Part shown: in pieces, positions 9,078 through 16,640 of the stretch
Layout of the letters: every line of letters begins with the position of its first letter
Numbering within the stretch: the stretch's first letter is position 1
Assembly: GCF_000472865.1 (NCBI RefSeq)
Contig: NZ_AXAP01000048.1
Span: 1 to 62,070 of the forward strand
Origin: Bradyrhizobium elkanii WSM2783
GTDB lineage: Bacteria; Pseudomonadota; Alphaproteobacteria; Rhizobiales; Xanthobacteraceae
Length of the DNA: 62,070 nucleotides
Direction: 5' to 3'
Program-made: the position numbers and the translations under genes
The notes under the pieces: generated by a model
Database searches by the model: none
What the model was told of the DNA's origin: nothing
Seen by the model: only the letters and a program-made list of their open reading frames with translations

Positions 9078-10114
9078 TCCTTCTCTTCTTCGACCGCGGG
9101 CGCCGCGAGCGAACGCAGCACCAGGACGGGGAGGATCAGCGTGAAGACGATGACTTCCTTGAAGTTGCTGGCATAGAACGAGGAGAACGCCTCGACGACA
9201 CCGACGAGAATGGCGGCGATGGCCGTCAAGGGATAGCTGACGAGACCGCCGATGATCGCCGCGATGAAGCCTTTGAGGCCGATCAGGAAGCCGGTGTCGT
9301 AATAGAGCGTCGTGATCGGCACGATCAAAATTCCCGAGATCGCTCCGATCAGCGAGGCCAGCAGGAAGGCGATCTGGCCGGACAATGTGGTGCGGATGCC
9401 GACGAGGCGGGCGCCGAGGCGATTGACGGCGGTGGCGCGCAGCGCCTTGCCGGTCAGCGAGTAGCCGAAAAACAGCCAGAGCGCGACGATGAAACCAATG
9501 GTGAGGCCATAGACCGCGAGGCTCTGGCCGGTGAAGCGGAGCGCGCCCGCTGTCAGCGCGACGTTGGAGAGCGCCGGGCCGCGCAGGCCTTCGGCGCCGA
9601 AGAAGACGAGACCCAGGCCCTGCAGCGCGAGATGGCAGCCGACGGAGGCGATCAACAGCACCAGCACGGACGTATGCGCGATCGGCTGGAACGCGATGCG
9701 GTAGAGGAACAGCCCGATCGCCGCCACGATCAGAAGCGCGAGCGCGATGTTGACGGCGATCGGCGTCTTCGGCCCGGCAAGCGCATAAGTCAGCAGGCAG
9801 ACGGCGACTGGAAAGACGATGTCGACCGCGACGGCGCGCGCGATCAGCCGCGCATGCAGCGACTTCCGCGCAAAGAACAGGTCGAGGCCGAACGCCACCA
9901 GTCCCATCGCGACCGCGAGCTTCGCGGTGCCCGGCACCTGCCCGGTCGCCAGCATGGCATAGCTCAGCGCGCCATAGGTGACGAACTCGCCCTGCGGGAT
10001 CAGGATCACCCGCGTGACCGCAAACACCAGGACCAGGGCCAGCCCCAGCAATGCGTAGATGGCGCCGTTGGTGATGCCGTCCTGCAGCAGGAACAGCATG
10101 ATCGTCGTGTTCAA
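9074..10114 (-). CDS. livH: ABC transporter permease LivH type, block 1
   Basis: A 346-residue integral membrane protein, first in the operon. It starts with LLQDGITNGAIYALLGLALVL and has the IPQGEFVTYGA segment that matches the N-terminal part of LivH permeases (NFAQGE in others). Around residues 80-150 it has extra hydrophobic segments, which makes it longer than the 290-residue LivH of block 2. It faces the MarR gene across a 158-bp gap that contains operator-like palindromes, so it is probably under MarR control. Confidence 0.87.
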   Translation of the reverse strand: MNTTIMLFLLQDGITNGAIYALLGLALVLVFAVTRVILIPQGEFVTYGALSYAMLATGQVPGTAKLAVAMGLVAFGLDLFFARKSLHARLIARAVAVDIVFPVAVCLLTYALAGPKTPIAVNIALALLIVAAIGLFLYRIAFQPIAHTSVLVLLIASVGCHLALQGLGLVFFGAEGLRGPALSNVALTAGALRFTGQSLAVYGLTIGFIVALWLFFGYSLTGKALRATAVNRLGARLVGIRTTLSGQIAFLLASLIGAISGILIVPITTLYYDTGFLIGLKGFIAAIIGGLVSYPLTAIAAILVGVVEAFSSFYASNFKEVIVFTLILPVLVLRSLAAPAVEEEKD

Positions 10115-10203
10115 GGCCGAGCGCTCCCCCTCACGCGGCGGGCCGATCGACGCGTCGCCGCGTTCGATCGTCCGGTGTCGGCTGTTGAAAGCTGCCGACG
10201 TTT

Positions 10204-10234
10204 GATATAATCAATAACAATTATCGAATATAAT
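10204..10234. promoter_or_regulatory. Two adjacent operator-like sites between livH and marR
   Basis: Two 15-base sites, GATATAATCAATAAC (10204-10218) and ATTATCGAATATAAT (10220-10234), each fit the pattern GTTATA-N3-TATAAC with about two mismatches. The 11-mer TGATATAATCA (10203-10213) recurs exactly at 36205-36215. The patch is strongly AT-rich against its surroundings and lies 38 bp before the MarR start and 90 bp before livH. Autoregulation and control of the transporter are the simplest reading. Confidence 0.5.
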
Positions 10235-10272
10235 CTCAAGAGCCCGACTCCCGGGATTGCGAGCCTCGAGCG

Positions 10273-10791
10273 ATGACTGTTCCCAAGACCGCCGCCGACG
10301 CCGCCAAGGTATCCCGCCCCGTCGCCGGGCAGGATCTTGATGCTTCGAGCGACGATGGCCTGCTCCACCTGGGAGAACTGTCGGGGCTATTGGGCTATTC
10401 GCTGAAGCGTGCGCAGCTCAAGGTGTTCGAGGATTTTCTGCGCTGCGTCGCGCCCTTGCAACTCACGCCGGCACAATTCTCGGTGCTCTTGCTGCTCGAC
10501 CAGAATCCCGGCCGCAACCAGACCGAGATCGCGAGTACGCTCGGCATCCTGCGGCCGAATTTCGTGGCGATGCTCGACGCCCTGGAGAGCCGCGAACTCT
10601 GCGCGCGCATGCGCTCGGCAAGCGACCGCCGCTCGCACATTCTCGTGCTGACCGACAAGGGCCGCGCGGTGCTGGCACGCGCCAAGAAGCTCGTTGCCAA
10701 CAAGCACGAGGCGCGGCTGATCGAACTCTTGGGACCTGAGAACCACGCGGCGCTGCTGGAGATGCTGGCGAAGATCGCGCGCGAGTTTTGA
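10273..10791 (+). CDS. MarR family transcriptional regulator
   Basis: A 172-residue winged-helix protein. After a hydrophilic N-terminal extension of about 30 residues, the MarR core runs from about 35 to 165. The recognition region NQTEIASTLGILRPNFVAMLDALESREL spans 82-110 and the wing is DRRSHILVLTDKG (118-130). It is divergent from the livH operon. MarR proteins next to hydroxycinnamate genes (CouR in Rhodopseudomonas palustris, HcaR in Agrobacterium fabrum) are repressors released by aryl-CoA thioesters. The same role is likely here but is inferred from context. Confidence 0.88.
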   Translation: MTVPKTAADAAKVSRPVAGQDLDASSDDGLLHLGELSGLLGYSLKRAQLKVFEDFLRCVAPLQLTPAQFSVLLLLDQNPGRNQTEIASTLGILRPNFVAMLDALESRELCARMRSASDRRSHILVLTDKGRAVLARAKKLVANKHEARLIELLGPENHAALLEMLAKIAREF

Positions 10792-10804
10792 GGGTGGAGC
10801 TGCC

Positions 10805-10889
10805 GTAGGATGGGTAGAGCGCAGCGAAACCCATCGCGATGGAGCATGCCGCGCCAATGATGGGTTTCGCTTCGCTCTACCCATCCTAC
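10805..10889. repeat. Intergenic palindromic repeat, family A
   Basis: An inverted repeat that opens GTAGGATGGGTAGAGCGCAG and closes with the complementary CTCTACCCATCCTAC. It is the first of three different repeats that fill the 10792-11127 gap, where I see no gene. Confidence 0.85.
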
Positions 10890-10903
10890 GATTCTGCCCA
10901 GAT

Positions 10904-11007
10904 CCTCATCCTGAGGAGCGGCGTCTTCGCCGCGTCTCGAAGGATGAGGCCCCGCCGGTGGCCTCGCCCTTCGAGACGACCGCTGCGCGGTCTCCTCAGG
11001 GTGAGGG
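10904..11007. repeat. Intergenic palindromic repeat, family G
   Basis: A long imperfect inverted repeat starting CTCATCCTGAGGAGC and ending GTCTCCTCAGGGTGAGG, with an inner TCGAAGGATGAGG/CCCTTCGAGAC pair. A diverged copy is at 42122-42229. Confidence 0.8.
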
Positions 11008-11036
11008 GATAAGCTGGAGTGCGCCGCGCTATCCAG

Positions 11037-11112
11037 GTCATTGCGAGCGCAGCGAAGCAATCCATAGCGCCGCAAGCGGAGACGTGGATTGCTTCGCTTC
11101 GCTCGCAACGAC
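11037..11112. repeat. Intergenic palindromic repeat, family F
   Basis: The inverted repeat GTCATTGCGAGCGCAGCGAA...TTCGCTTCGCTCGCAACGAC, with inner GCAATCCA/TGGATTGC arms. This is a common bradyrhizobial intergenic element; one copy in this window. Confidence 0.8.
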
Positions 11113-11127
11113 GGAGAGAGCGTGGCG

Positions 11128-12408
11128 TCAGTCCACTAGGATGACGCGGACGTCGTTGACGTTGGTCAGCGTCGGGCCGGTCAGGAGCAGATCGCCGGTT
11201 TGAGCGAAGAAGCCGCTGGCGTCGTTGTTTTCGAGATAGGCCCTGGGATCGAGGCCCTGCGATTTCATCTTCGCGAACGTAGAGTGGTCGATGACGGCGC
11301 CGGCCGGGTCGCTGGCACTGCCCGCGCCGCCATCGGCGCCGTCGGTGTCCGCGGCGAGCGCCGAGACATCGGTCATGCCCTTGAGCAGATCGGCGAGCGC
11401 AAGCGCGTATTCCTGGTTGGGGCCGCCGCGGCCATTGCCGCGCACGGTCACGGTCAGTTCGCCGCCGGACAGGATCGCGACGCGCCTGCCCTCGCTGCGG
11501 GCCGTCAGCGCGAGCTGCGCGTGCGCGGCGGCGACGTCGCGCGCTTCGCCTTCGAGATCGGCGCCGAGATCGATGGTCGCATAGCCGGCCTCGCGCGCGA
11601 CCTTGACCGCCGATTCGATCGAGGCCTTCGGCTTTGCGATCAACTCGAACGTCGCGCGCGCAAAGGCGGGATCGCCCGGCTTGCAGCTTTCGTTGCCAGG
11701 ATCATCGAGCGCGCGGCGAACGGAGTCATCGATGGCTAGATTGTATTTGGCGACGATGGCGCGTGCGTCCGCAAGCGTAGTCGGATCTGCTACCGTGGGG
11801 CCGGATGCGATCGCGGAAGGATCGTCATGCGGCACGTCGGATATCGCGAGCGTCACGATCTCGGCGCGCTGGCCGGCCCGCGCCAAGCGGCCGCCCTTGA
11901 TGCGCGACAGATGTTTCCGCACAATGTTCATCTCGCCGATCGGCGCGCCCGAGCGGAGCAGCGCCCGGTTCACCTGCTGCTTCTGCGCAAAACTGACGCC
12001 GTCCACCGGCGCGATCCAATTGGCGGAGCCACCGCCGGAGATCAACACCAGCAAGAGATCATCCACGGTCGCCGTCGCCGCCAGCCGCAGCGTATCATCG
12101 GCGGCTTTCAGCCCGGCTTCGTCAGGTACGGGATGGCCGGCCTCGACCACCCTGATCCGGCGGGTCGGCACGCCATGGCCGTGGCGGGTAGTTGCAATCC
12201 CCGTGAGCAGCGCCGGATCCAGCTCGAGCGCGTCGAGATAGTGTCGTTCGGCCGCCGCCGCCATGGCGGCGGCGCCCTTGCCCGCGGCAAGCACGATCAC
12301 CCTCCCCTTCGGCACCGGACGCAAATGCGGCGCCAGCACGACGTCCGGATGGGCGGCAGCTACCGCCGCATCGAAGATCGCGCGCAGGAGAGGGCGTCGG
12401 TTCGTCAT
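11128..12408 (-). CDS. Glycerate 2-kinase (DUF4147/MOFRL family, GckA/TtuD type)
   Basis: A 426-residue cytoplasmic kinase. The N-terminal domain has GRVIVLAAGKGAAAMA (near 35-50) and the LISGGGSANWIAPVDGVS loop (near 124). The C-terminal MOFRL domain has RGGPNQEYALALADLL. Members phosphorylate D-glycerate, or were annotated as hydroxypyruvate reductases. Its ATG shares one base with the TGA of the upstream solute-binding gene, so the two are probably translationally coupled. A glycerate kinase at the end of a Liv-type import operon is unusual and leaves open a link to a hydroxy-acid substrate. Confidence 0.87.
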   Translation of the reverse strand: MTNRRPLLRAIFDAAVAAAHPDVVLAPHLRPVPKGRVIVLAAGKGAAAMAAAAERHYLDALELDPALLTGIATTRHGHGVPTRRIRVVEAGHPVPDEAGLKAADDTLRLAATATVDDLLLVLISGGGSANWIAPVDGVSFAQKQQVNRALLRSGAPIGEMNIVRKHLSRIKGGRLARAGQRAEIVTLAISDVPHDDPSAIASGPTVADPTTLADARAIVAKYNLAIDDSVRRALDDPGNESCKPGDPAFARATFELIAKPKASIESAVKVAREAGYATIDLGADLEGEARDVAAAHAQLALTARSEGRRVAILSGGELTVTVRGNGRGGPNQEYALALADLLKGMTDVSALAADTDGADGGAGSASDPAGAVIDHSTFAKMKSQGLDPRAYLENNDASGFFAQTGDLLLTGPTLTNVNDVRVILVD

Positions 12409-13640
12409 CAGTTGCCAGAGATCTCGCCGCTGAGGACTTCGCCGAACAACTGCCAGCGTTCACCCTTGAACTGCATCAATTGCAACTGCTCGATCGGCAT
12501 GTAATCAGTCGCGCTCGTGGTCAGCGTCACGCCCGGTAACAGTCCGCCTTGCGCAAATTGCTTCAGGCTTTGCGCCTGCTTCATGACATTCTCCCGGGTC
12601 AGGTTGTCGCCGCAGCGACGGAGCACCTCTACCATGGTAGTCGCAAGGTTGTAACCGGTCATCGCCGAAGAGTCGATCCGGTTCATCTCGGGAAGATATT
12701 TCGCGAGCAGATCGTCGAATGCCTTGATGCCGGGATCGTTGGCCCACTGGGGATCGCTGACATCCTTGGCATAAGCCGCCGAGATCACGCCCTGCGAGTT
12801 CTCAACGCCCGCCGGCTTCATCACGGCCGCCGTCGAGGCGCTGACGTTGGAGATGATCGTGAGCGGCTTCCAGTTCATCTCGCCCAGCTTCTTGATCGCC
12901 TGCGCGCCGAACTTCGGGGTGGTGTAAAGCACCAGAACGTCGGGATTGGCCGATTTGATCTTCACCACGTGCGAATCGATGGTCGGCTCCGAGACCTCGT
13001 AGCTCTCCTCCAGGACGATCCGCGAGGCGTCTGCGCCGAACCCATCCTTCAGGCCCTTCAGATAGTCCTTGCCCATATCGTCGTTCTGGTAGAGCACGGC
13101 CACCTTGGCGCCCGGCTTCTCCTTCATCAGGTATTTCGCGTAGATGCGCGCTTCGCTCTGGTAGCTCGGCAGCCAGCCCATGGTCCAGGGAAAGGTCTTC
13201 GGCTCGTTCCACTTGGTCGCGCCGGTGGCGACAAAGAGCTGCGGTACTTTCTTGCTGTTGAGGTATTTCTGGATTGCAGTGTTGGGCGCGGTGCCCAGCG
13301 TGCCGACCACCAGCAGAACCTCGTCGCTTTCGACCAGCTTGCGTGCCTGCTCGACCGTCTTCGGCGGGCTATAGGCATCGTCATAGGAGATGAAGTTGAT
13401 CTTGCGGCCGTTGATGCCGCCCTCGTCGTTGACCTTCTTGAACAATGCAGCCATCGCCTTGCCGACGCTGCCGTAAGCCGAAGCCGGCCCGCTATAGGGC
13501 ACGATGTTGCCGATCTTGATCTCGGTGTCCGTCGCACCGGTGTCATATTGCTTCTGCGCGAGTGCGGCAGAGGCAGTGGTGGCGGTTACGGCAAAGCCGA
13601 GGAATGCGGTTGCAAGGCGGCGTCGGGTCAACATAGGCAT
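12408..13640 (-). CDS. ABC solute-binding protein, fourth of tandem set
   Basis: A 410-residue periplasmic protein with a twin-arginine-like start (LTRRRLA) and a signal peptide to about residue 28 (AALAQ). The mature N-terminus TDTEIKIGNIVPYSGPASAY and the repeated landmarks VEQARKLVESDEV, FVATGATKWNEP and YQNDDMGKDYLKG are shared with the three genes upstream. It is the most diverged of the four in its C-terminal third. It is the only one whose stop is joined to another gene, the glycerate kinase. The ligand is unknown; Liv-type proteins of this kind bind amino acids or carboxylates. Confidence 0.87.
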   Translation of the reverse strand: MPMLTRRRLATAFLGFAVTATTASAALAQKQYDTGATDTEIKIGNIVPYSGPASAYGSVGKAMAALFKKVNDEGGINGRKINFISYDDAYSPPKTVEQARKLVESDEVLLVVGTLGTAPNTAIQKYLNSKKVPQLFVATGATKWNEPKTFPWTMGWLPSYQSEARIYAKYLMKEKPGAKVAVLYQNDDMGKDYLKGLKDGFGADASRIVLEESYEVSEPTIDSHVVKIKSANPDVLVLYTTPKFGAQAIKKLGEMNWKPLTIISNVSASTAAVMKPAGVENSQGVISAAYAKDVSDPQWANDPGIKAFDDLLAKYLPEMNRIDSSAMTGYNLATTMVEVLRRCGDNLTRENVMKQAQSLKQFAQGGLLPGVTLTTSATDYMPIEQLQLMQFKGERWQLFGEVLSGEISGN

Positions 13641-13711
13641 AGGACTCCTTCGGAGCAGAAGCTCCCATTCTGGTGCATCGCATTGATAGCGCGGAAAATC
13701 ACGTTGGCAAC

Positions 13712-13745
13712 AAAAAGCCCCTGCGACTGTGTCGCAGGAGCTTTG
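13712..13745 (-). terminator. Rho-independent terminator after third solute-binding gene
   Basis: On the minus strand a stem of AAAGCTCCTGCGAC and GTCGCAGGGGCTTT with a three-base ACA loop is followed by TTTTTG. It lies 33 bases after the stop of the gene at 13778 and before the next gene of the set. Confidence 0.85.
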
Positions 13746-13777
13746 CGTGCTTAACCTTGGGTAACTGCGGGAGACTT

Positions 13778-15004
13778 TTACCCGCCGACGTCAGCGCTGA
13801 TGACGTCGCCGAACAGCTCCCATTTGTCGCCCTTGAACTTCATGAGCTGAAGCGAGCTGATCGGAGCAAAGTCGTTTGGTCCGGTGTTGATCTTGATGCC
13901 GGGCAGCAGGACTTCGGTACGGAAATCCTTCAGGCTCGCCGCTTGCTTCATGACGTTCTCGCGCGTCAGGTTGTCACCACACTGCTTCAGCACCTGAACC
14001 AGCGTCTGCGCCACGCCGTAGCCGACCACGGTACCGCCGTCGAGCTTGTCGCCTTCCGGAAAATCCTTGGCCATGAAGGCATAGAATTCCTTCATGCCGG
14101 GATCGTTGTCCCACTGCTTGTCGGAGGCGTCCTTGAGGTAGGCGGCGGAGATGATGTCCTGGGCGTTCTCGAAGCCGGCGGGCTTGAGCACGCTGCCGAC
14201 AGACGCCGAGACGTTATTGAGGAAGTGCAGCGGCTTCCAGCCGATCTCGGCGTTCTTCTTGATCGCCTGCGCCGCAAATTTCGGCGTGGTGATATTGATG
14301 AAGATGTCGGCGCCGGTGGCCTTGAGCTTGACCAGATGCGAATCGATCGACGGCTCGGAGGTCTCGTAGCTCTCCTCCATCACGATCATGCTCGCGGCCT
14401 TGGAGCCGAGCCCGTCCCTCAGGCCCTTTAGATAGTCCTTGCCGTAGTCGTCGTTCTGGAAGAGCACCGCGATCTTGGCGTCGGGATGGTTCTTCAGGAT
14501 GTACTTGGCGTAGATCTGGGTCTCACTCTGATAGCTGGGCTGCCAGCCCATGGTCCACGGGAAGTTCTGCGGGTCGTTCCACTTGGTGGCGCCGGTGGCG
14601 ACGAAGAGCTGCGGCACCTTCTTCGAGTTCATGTATTTCTGGATCGCGGTGTTCGACGGCGTGCCGAGCGAGTTGAAGATGAGCAGCACCTCGTCGCTCT
14701 CGACCAGCTTGCGCGCCTGCTCGACCGCCTTCGGTGGCGAATAGGCGTCGTCATAGGAGACGAAATTGATCTTGCGGCCATTGATGCCGCCGGCGTCGTT
14801 GATCTTCTTGAAGTAGGCGGCCTCGGTGCGTCCGATCACGCCGTAGGCGGAGGCCGGTCCGCTGTAGGGCATGATGTTGCCGACCTTGATCTCGGTATCC
14901 GATGCGCCGGGGTCGTATTTCTTCTGTGCCGTCGCAGTGCCGGCAGTGGCCGCGAACAAGCCGAACGCCGTCGAAAGAATCGCAAGTTTTTTGATAACGG
15001 ACAT
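13778..15004 (-). CDS. ABC solute-binding protein, third of tandem set
   Basis: A 408-residue protein with a signal peptide (VIKKLAILSTAF..., cleaved after TATAQ near residue 27). The mature chain begins KKYDPGASDTEIKVGNIMPY and shares landmarks with the other three proteins. I chose the ATG at 15004 because GAGGGAGAG lies upstream and it begins directly with the signal peptide; the reading frame stays open upstream to 15115. It is flanked by terminators on both sides, so it may be expressed from its own promoter or by read-through. Confidence 0.88.
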   Translation of the reverse strand: MSVIKKLAILSTAFGLFAATAGTATAQKKYDPGASDTEIKVGNIMPYSGPASAYGVIGRTEAAYFKKINDAGGINGRKINFVSYDDAYSPPKAVEQARKLVESDEVLLIFNSLGTPSNTAIQKYMNSKKVPQLFVATGATKWNDPQNFPWTMGWQPSYQSETQIYAKYILKNHPDAKIAVLFQNDDYGKDYLKGLRDGLGSKAASMIVMEESYETSEPSIDSHLVKLKATGADIFINITTPKFAAQAIKKNAEIGWKPLHFLNNVSASVGSVLKPAGFENAQDIISAAYLKDASDKQWDNDPGMKEFYAFMAKDFPEGDKLDGGTVVGYGVAQTLVQVLKQCGDNLTRENVMKQAASLKDFRTEVLLPGIKINTGPNDFAPISSLQLMKFKGDKWELFGDVISADVGG

Positions 15005-15112
15005 TCCGTCTCTCTCCCTCTTGGATGACATCGATGCTGTGTCATGGCCTTCTTGATGCGAAAGCTCTTGGTGTTGACCGTATCGATTACCATTTTGCCG
15101 ACAAGGCCTCAA

Positions 15113-15146
15113 CAAAAAGCCCCCGCGACAGAGTCGCGGGGGCTTT
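15113..15146 (-). terminator. Rho-independent terminator after second solute-binding gene
   Basis: A perfect stem AAAGCCCCCGCGAC / GTCGCGGGGGCTTT with a three-base loop is followed on the minus strand by TTTTTG, 27 bases after the stop of the gene at 15173. The sequence differs from the other two terminators, but the GCTTTTTGTTG end is shared. Confidence 0.88.
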
Positions 15147-15172
15147 CAACGGCTGATGCCGCCGCAGCTCCA

Positions 15173-16399
15173 TCAATGCCCGAGCGCGCCGCTCATGATG
15201 TCTCCGAACAACTCCCACTTGTCTCCCTTGAAGCGCATCATCTGCAGTTGCTTGATGGGCGCGAAGTCGGTCGGCGACGTGTTGATGGTGATGCCGGGCA
15301 GCAGCGTGTCGGGCGCAAACTCCCTCAGGCTCGCGGCCTGCTTCATGATGTTGGCACGGGTGAGATCGTCGCCGCACATCTGCAGCACCTTCACCATGGT
15401 TTGCGCCGCGCCATAGCCATAGACCGCCGCGTCATCGCGCCGATCGGCTTGCGGATAATATTCCTGCAGGAACGCGAAGAAGCGCTTCATGCCGGGATCG
15501 TTGTCCCATTGCGGGTCGGCGCCATCCTTGGCATAGGCCGCCGATAGGACGCCCTGCACATTCTCAAAGCCGGCCGGCTTCATCGCGCCGCCGACGGAAG
15601 CGGAGACATTGGACACGATCTGCAGCGGCTTCCAGTTCAATTCCGCGACGTTCTTCATCGCCTGAGCTGCGAATCTCGGCATGGCGACGTTGAGAAGGAC
15701 GTCGACGCCGGCGGCCTTCAGCTTGGCGATGTGGCTCTCCATCGACGGCTCTGAGGTCTCGTAGCTCTCTTCGGTGACGATCATCGCCGCCTTCTCGCCG
15801 AATCCGTCCCTCAAGCCTCTGAGGTAGTCCTTGCCGAAATCGTCGTTCTGATAGAGCACGCCGACCTTGGCGTCCGGCCTCTCCTTCATGATGTATTTGG
15901 CATAGATGCGCGCCTCGCTCTGGTAGTTCGGCTGCCAGCCCATGGTCCACGGAAACTCTTTTGGCTGGTCCCACTTGCTGGCGCCGGAGGCGACGAAGAG
16001 CTGCGGCACTCCCTTGCCGTTCATGTATTTCTGGATCGCGAGGTTGGTGACCGTGCCGAGCGAGTTGAAGATCAGAAGCACTTTATCGCTCTCCACGAGC
16101 TTGCGCGCCTGCTCCACCGTCTTCGACGGGTTGTAGCCGTCGTCGTAGCTGAGAAAAACGATCTTGCGACCGTTGATGCCGCCCTCGGCGTTGACCTTGT
16201 TGAAATAGGCCGCCTCGGTCTTGCCGATCACGCCATAGCCGGAAGCCGGTCCGCTATAGGGCATGATGTTGCCTATTTTGATCTCGGTATCGCTGGCGCC
16301 GGTATCGTACTTTTTCTGGGCGAGCGCACCGCCGGTGCTGGCGGCGATCAGGACGAGCACGGCTGAAAGGGCAGTCAATCGCAAGCGGACGGCAGTCAT
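15173..16399 (-). CDS. ABC solute-binding protein, second of tandem set
   Basis: A 408-residue protein with a signal peptide ending near ALAQ (residue 28) and a mature start KKYDTGASDTEIKIGNIMPY. It shares the RKLVESDKVLLIFNSLGT, FPWTMGWQPNYQSEARIYAK and YQNDDFGKDYLRGLRDG landmarks with its neighbours. Like the third protein, it ends in a KGDKWELFGDI motif. The leader holds a 13-bp inverted repeat (16421-16452) and a family H repeat. It probably serves the livG-livF-livH-livM transporter encoded upstream. Confidence 0.88.
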   Translation of the reverse strand: MTAVRLRLTALSAVLVLIAASTGGALAQKKYDTGASDTEIKIGNIMPYSGPASGYGVIGKTEAAYFNKVNAEGGINGRKIVFLSYDDGYNPSKTVEQARKLVESDKVLLIFNSLGTVTNLAIQKYMNGKGVPQLFVASGASKWDQPKEFPWTMGWQPNYQSEARIYAKYIMKERPDAKVGVLYQNDDFGKDYLRGLRDGFGEKAAMIVTEESYETSEPSMESHIAKLKAAGVDVLLNVAMPRFAAQAMKNVAELNWKPLQIVSNVSASVGGAMKPAGFENVQGVLSAAYAKDGADPQWDNDPGMKRFFAFLQEYYPQADRRDDAAVYGYGAAQTMVKVLQMCGDDLTRANIMKQAASLREFAPDTLLPGITINTSPTDFAPIKQLQMMRFKGDKWELFGDIMSGALGH

Positions 16400-16420
16400 T
16401 CGTTTCCTTCATCCTTGAGA

Positions 16421-16452
16421 TCATGATCCGATTAGACGGAATCGGATCATGA
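16421..16452. repeat. Perfect 13-bp inverted repeat in leader of second solute-binding gene
   Basis: TCATGATCCGATT and AATCGGATCATGA pair exactly around AGACGG, 22 bases upstream of the start at 16399. It lacks a U tract on the coding strand. It could be an operator, an mRNA hairpin or a short relative of the family H repeat beside it, which shares the GATCATG/CATGATC ends. Confidence 0.6.
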
Positions 16453-16469
16453 ACTCATCTCTTGTTTGA

Positions 16470-16514
16470 GCATGATCTTTTCGGAAAACCGGTTCCCACT
16501 TTTCCGGATCATGC
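16470..16514. repeat. Intergenic repeat, family H
   Basis: A 45-bp element starting GCATGATCTTTTCGGAAAAC and ending TTTCCGGATCATGC, an imperfect palindrome. An inverted copy is at 46176-46221. The form is widespread in Bradyrhizobium and its relatives. Confidence 0.8.
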
Positions 16515-16581
16515 TGTGGTGGATGCGTTTCTTGGAACTCCCACGGCGGGCATTGAATGCGGTTCTCGCGCCGTCCGTCAA

Positions 16582-16614
16582 CAAAAAGCCCCGCGGCTTG
16601 CACCGCGGGGCTTT
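16582..16614 (-). terminator. Rho-independent terminator after first solute-binding gene
   Basis: A perfect stem AAAGCCCCGCGG / CCGCGGGGCTTT with a six-base loop is followed by TTTTTG on the minus strand, 27 bases after the stop of the gene at 16641. Confidence 0.88.
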
Positions 16615-16640
16615 GCGCTGGTCTCTTGCACTGCACAACC

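Noticed and set aside
13778..15115. A 445-residue solute-binding protein with an N-terminal extension
   Set aside because: The first 37 residues are hydrophilic and precede a normal signal peptide; GAGGGAGAG supports the start at 15004.
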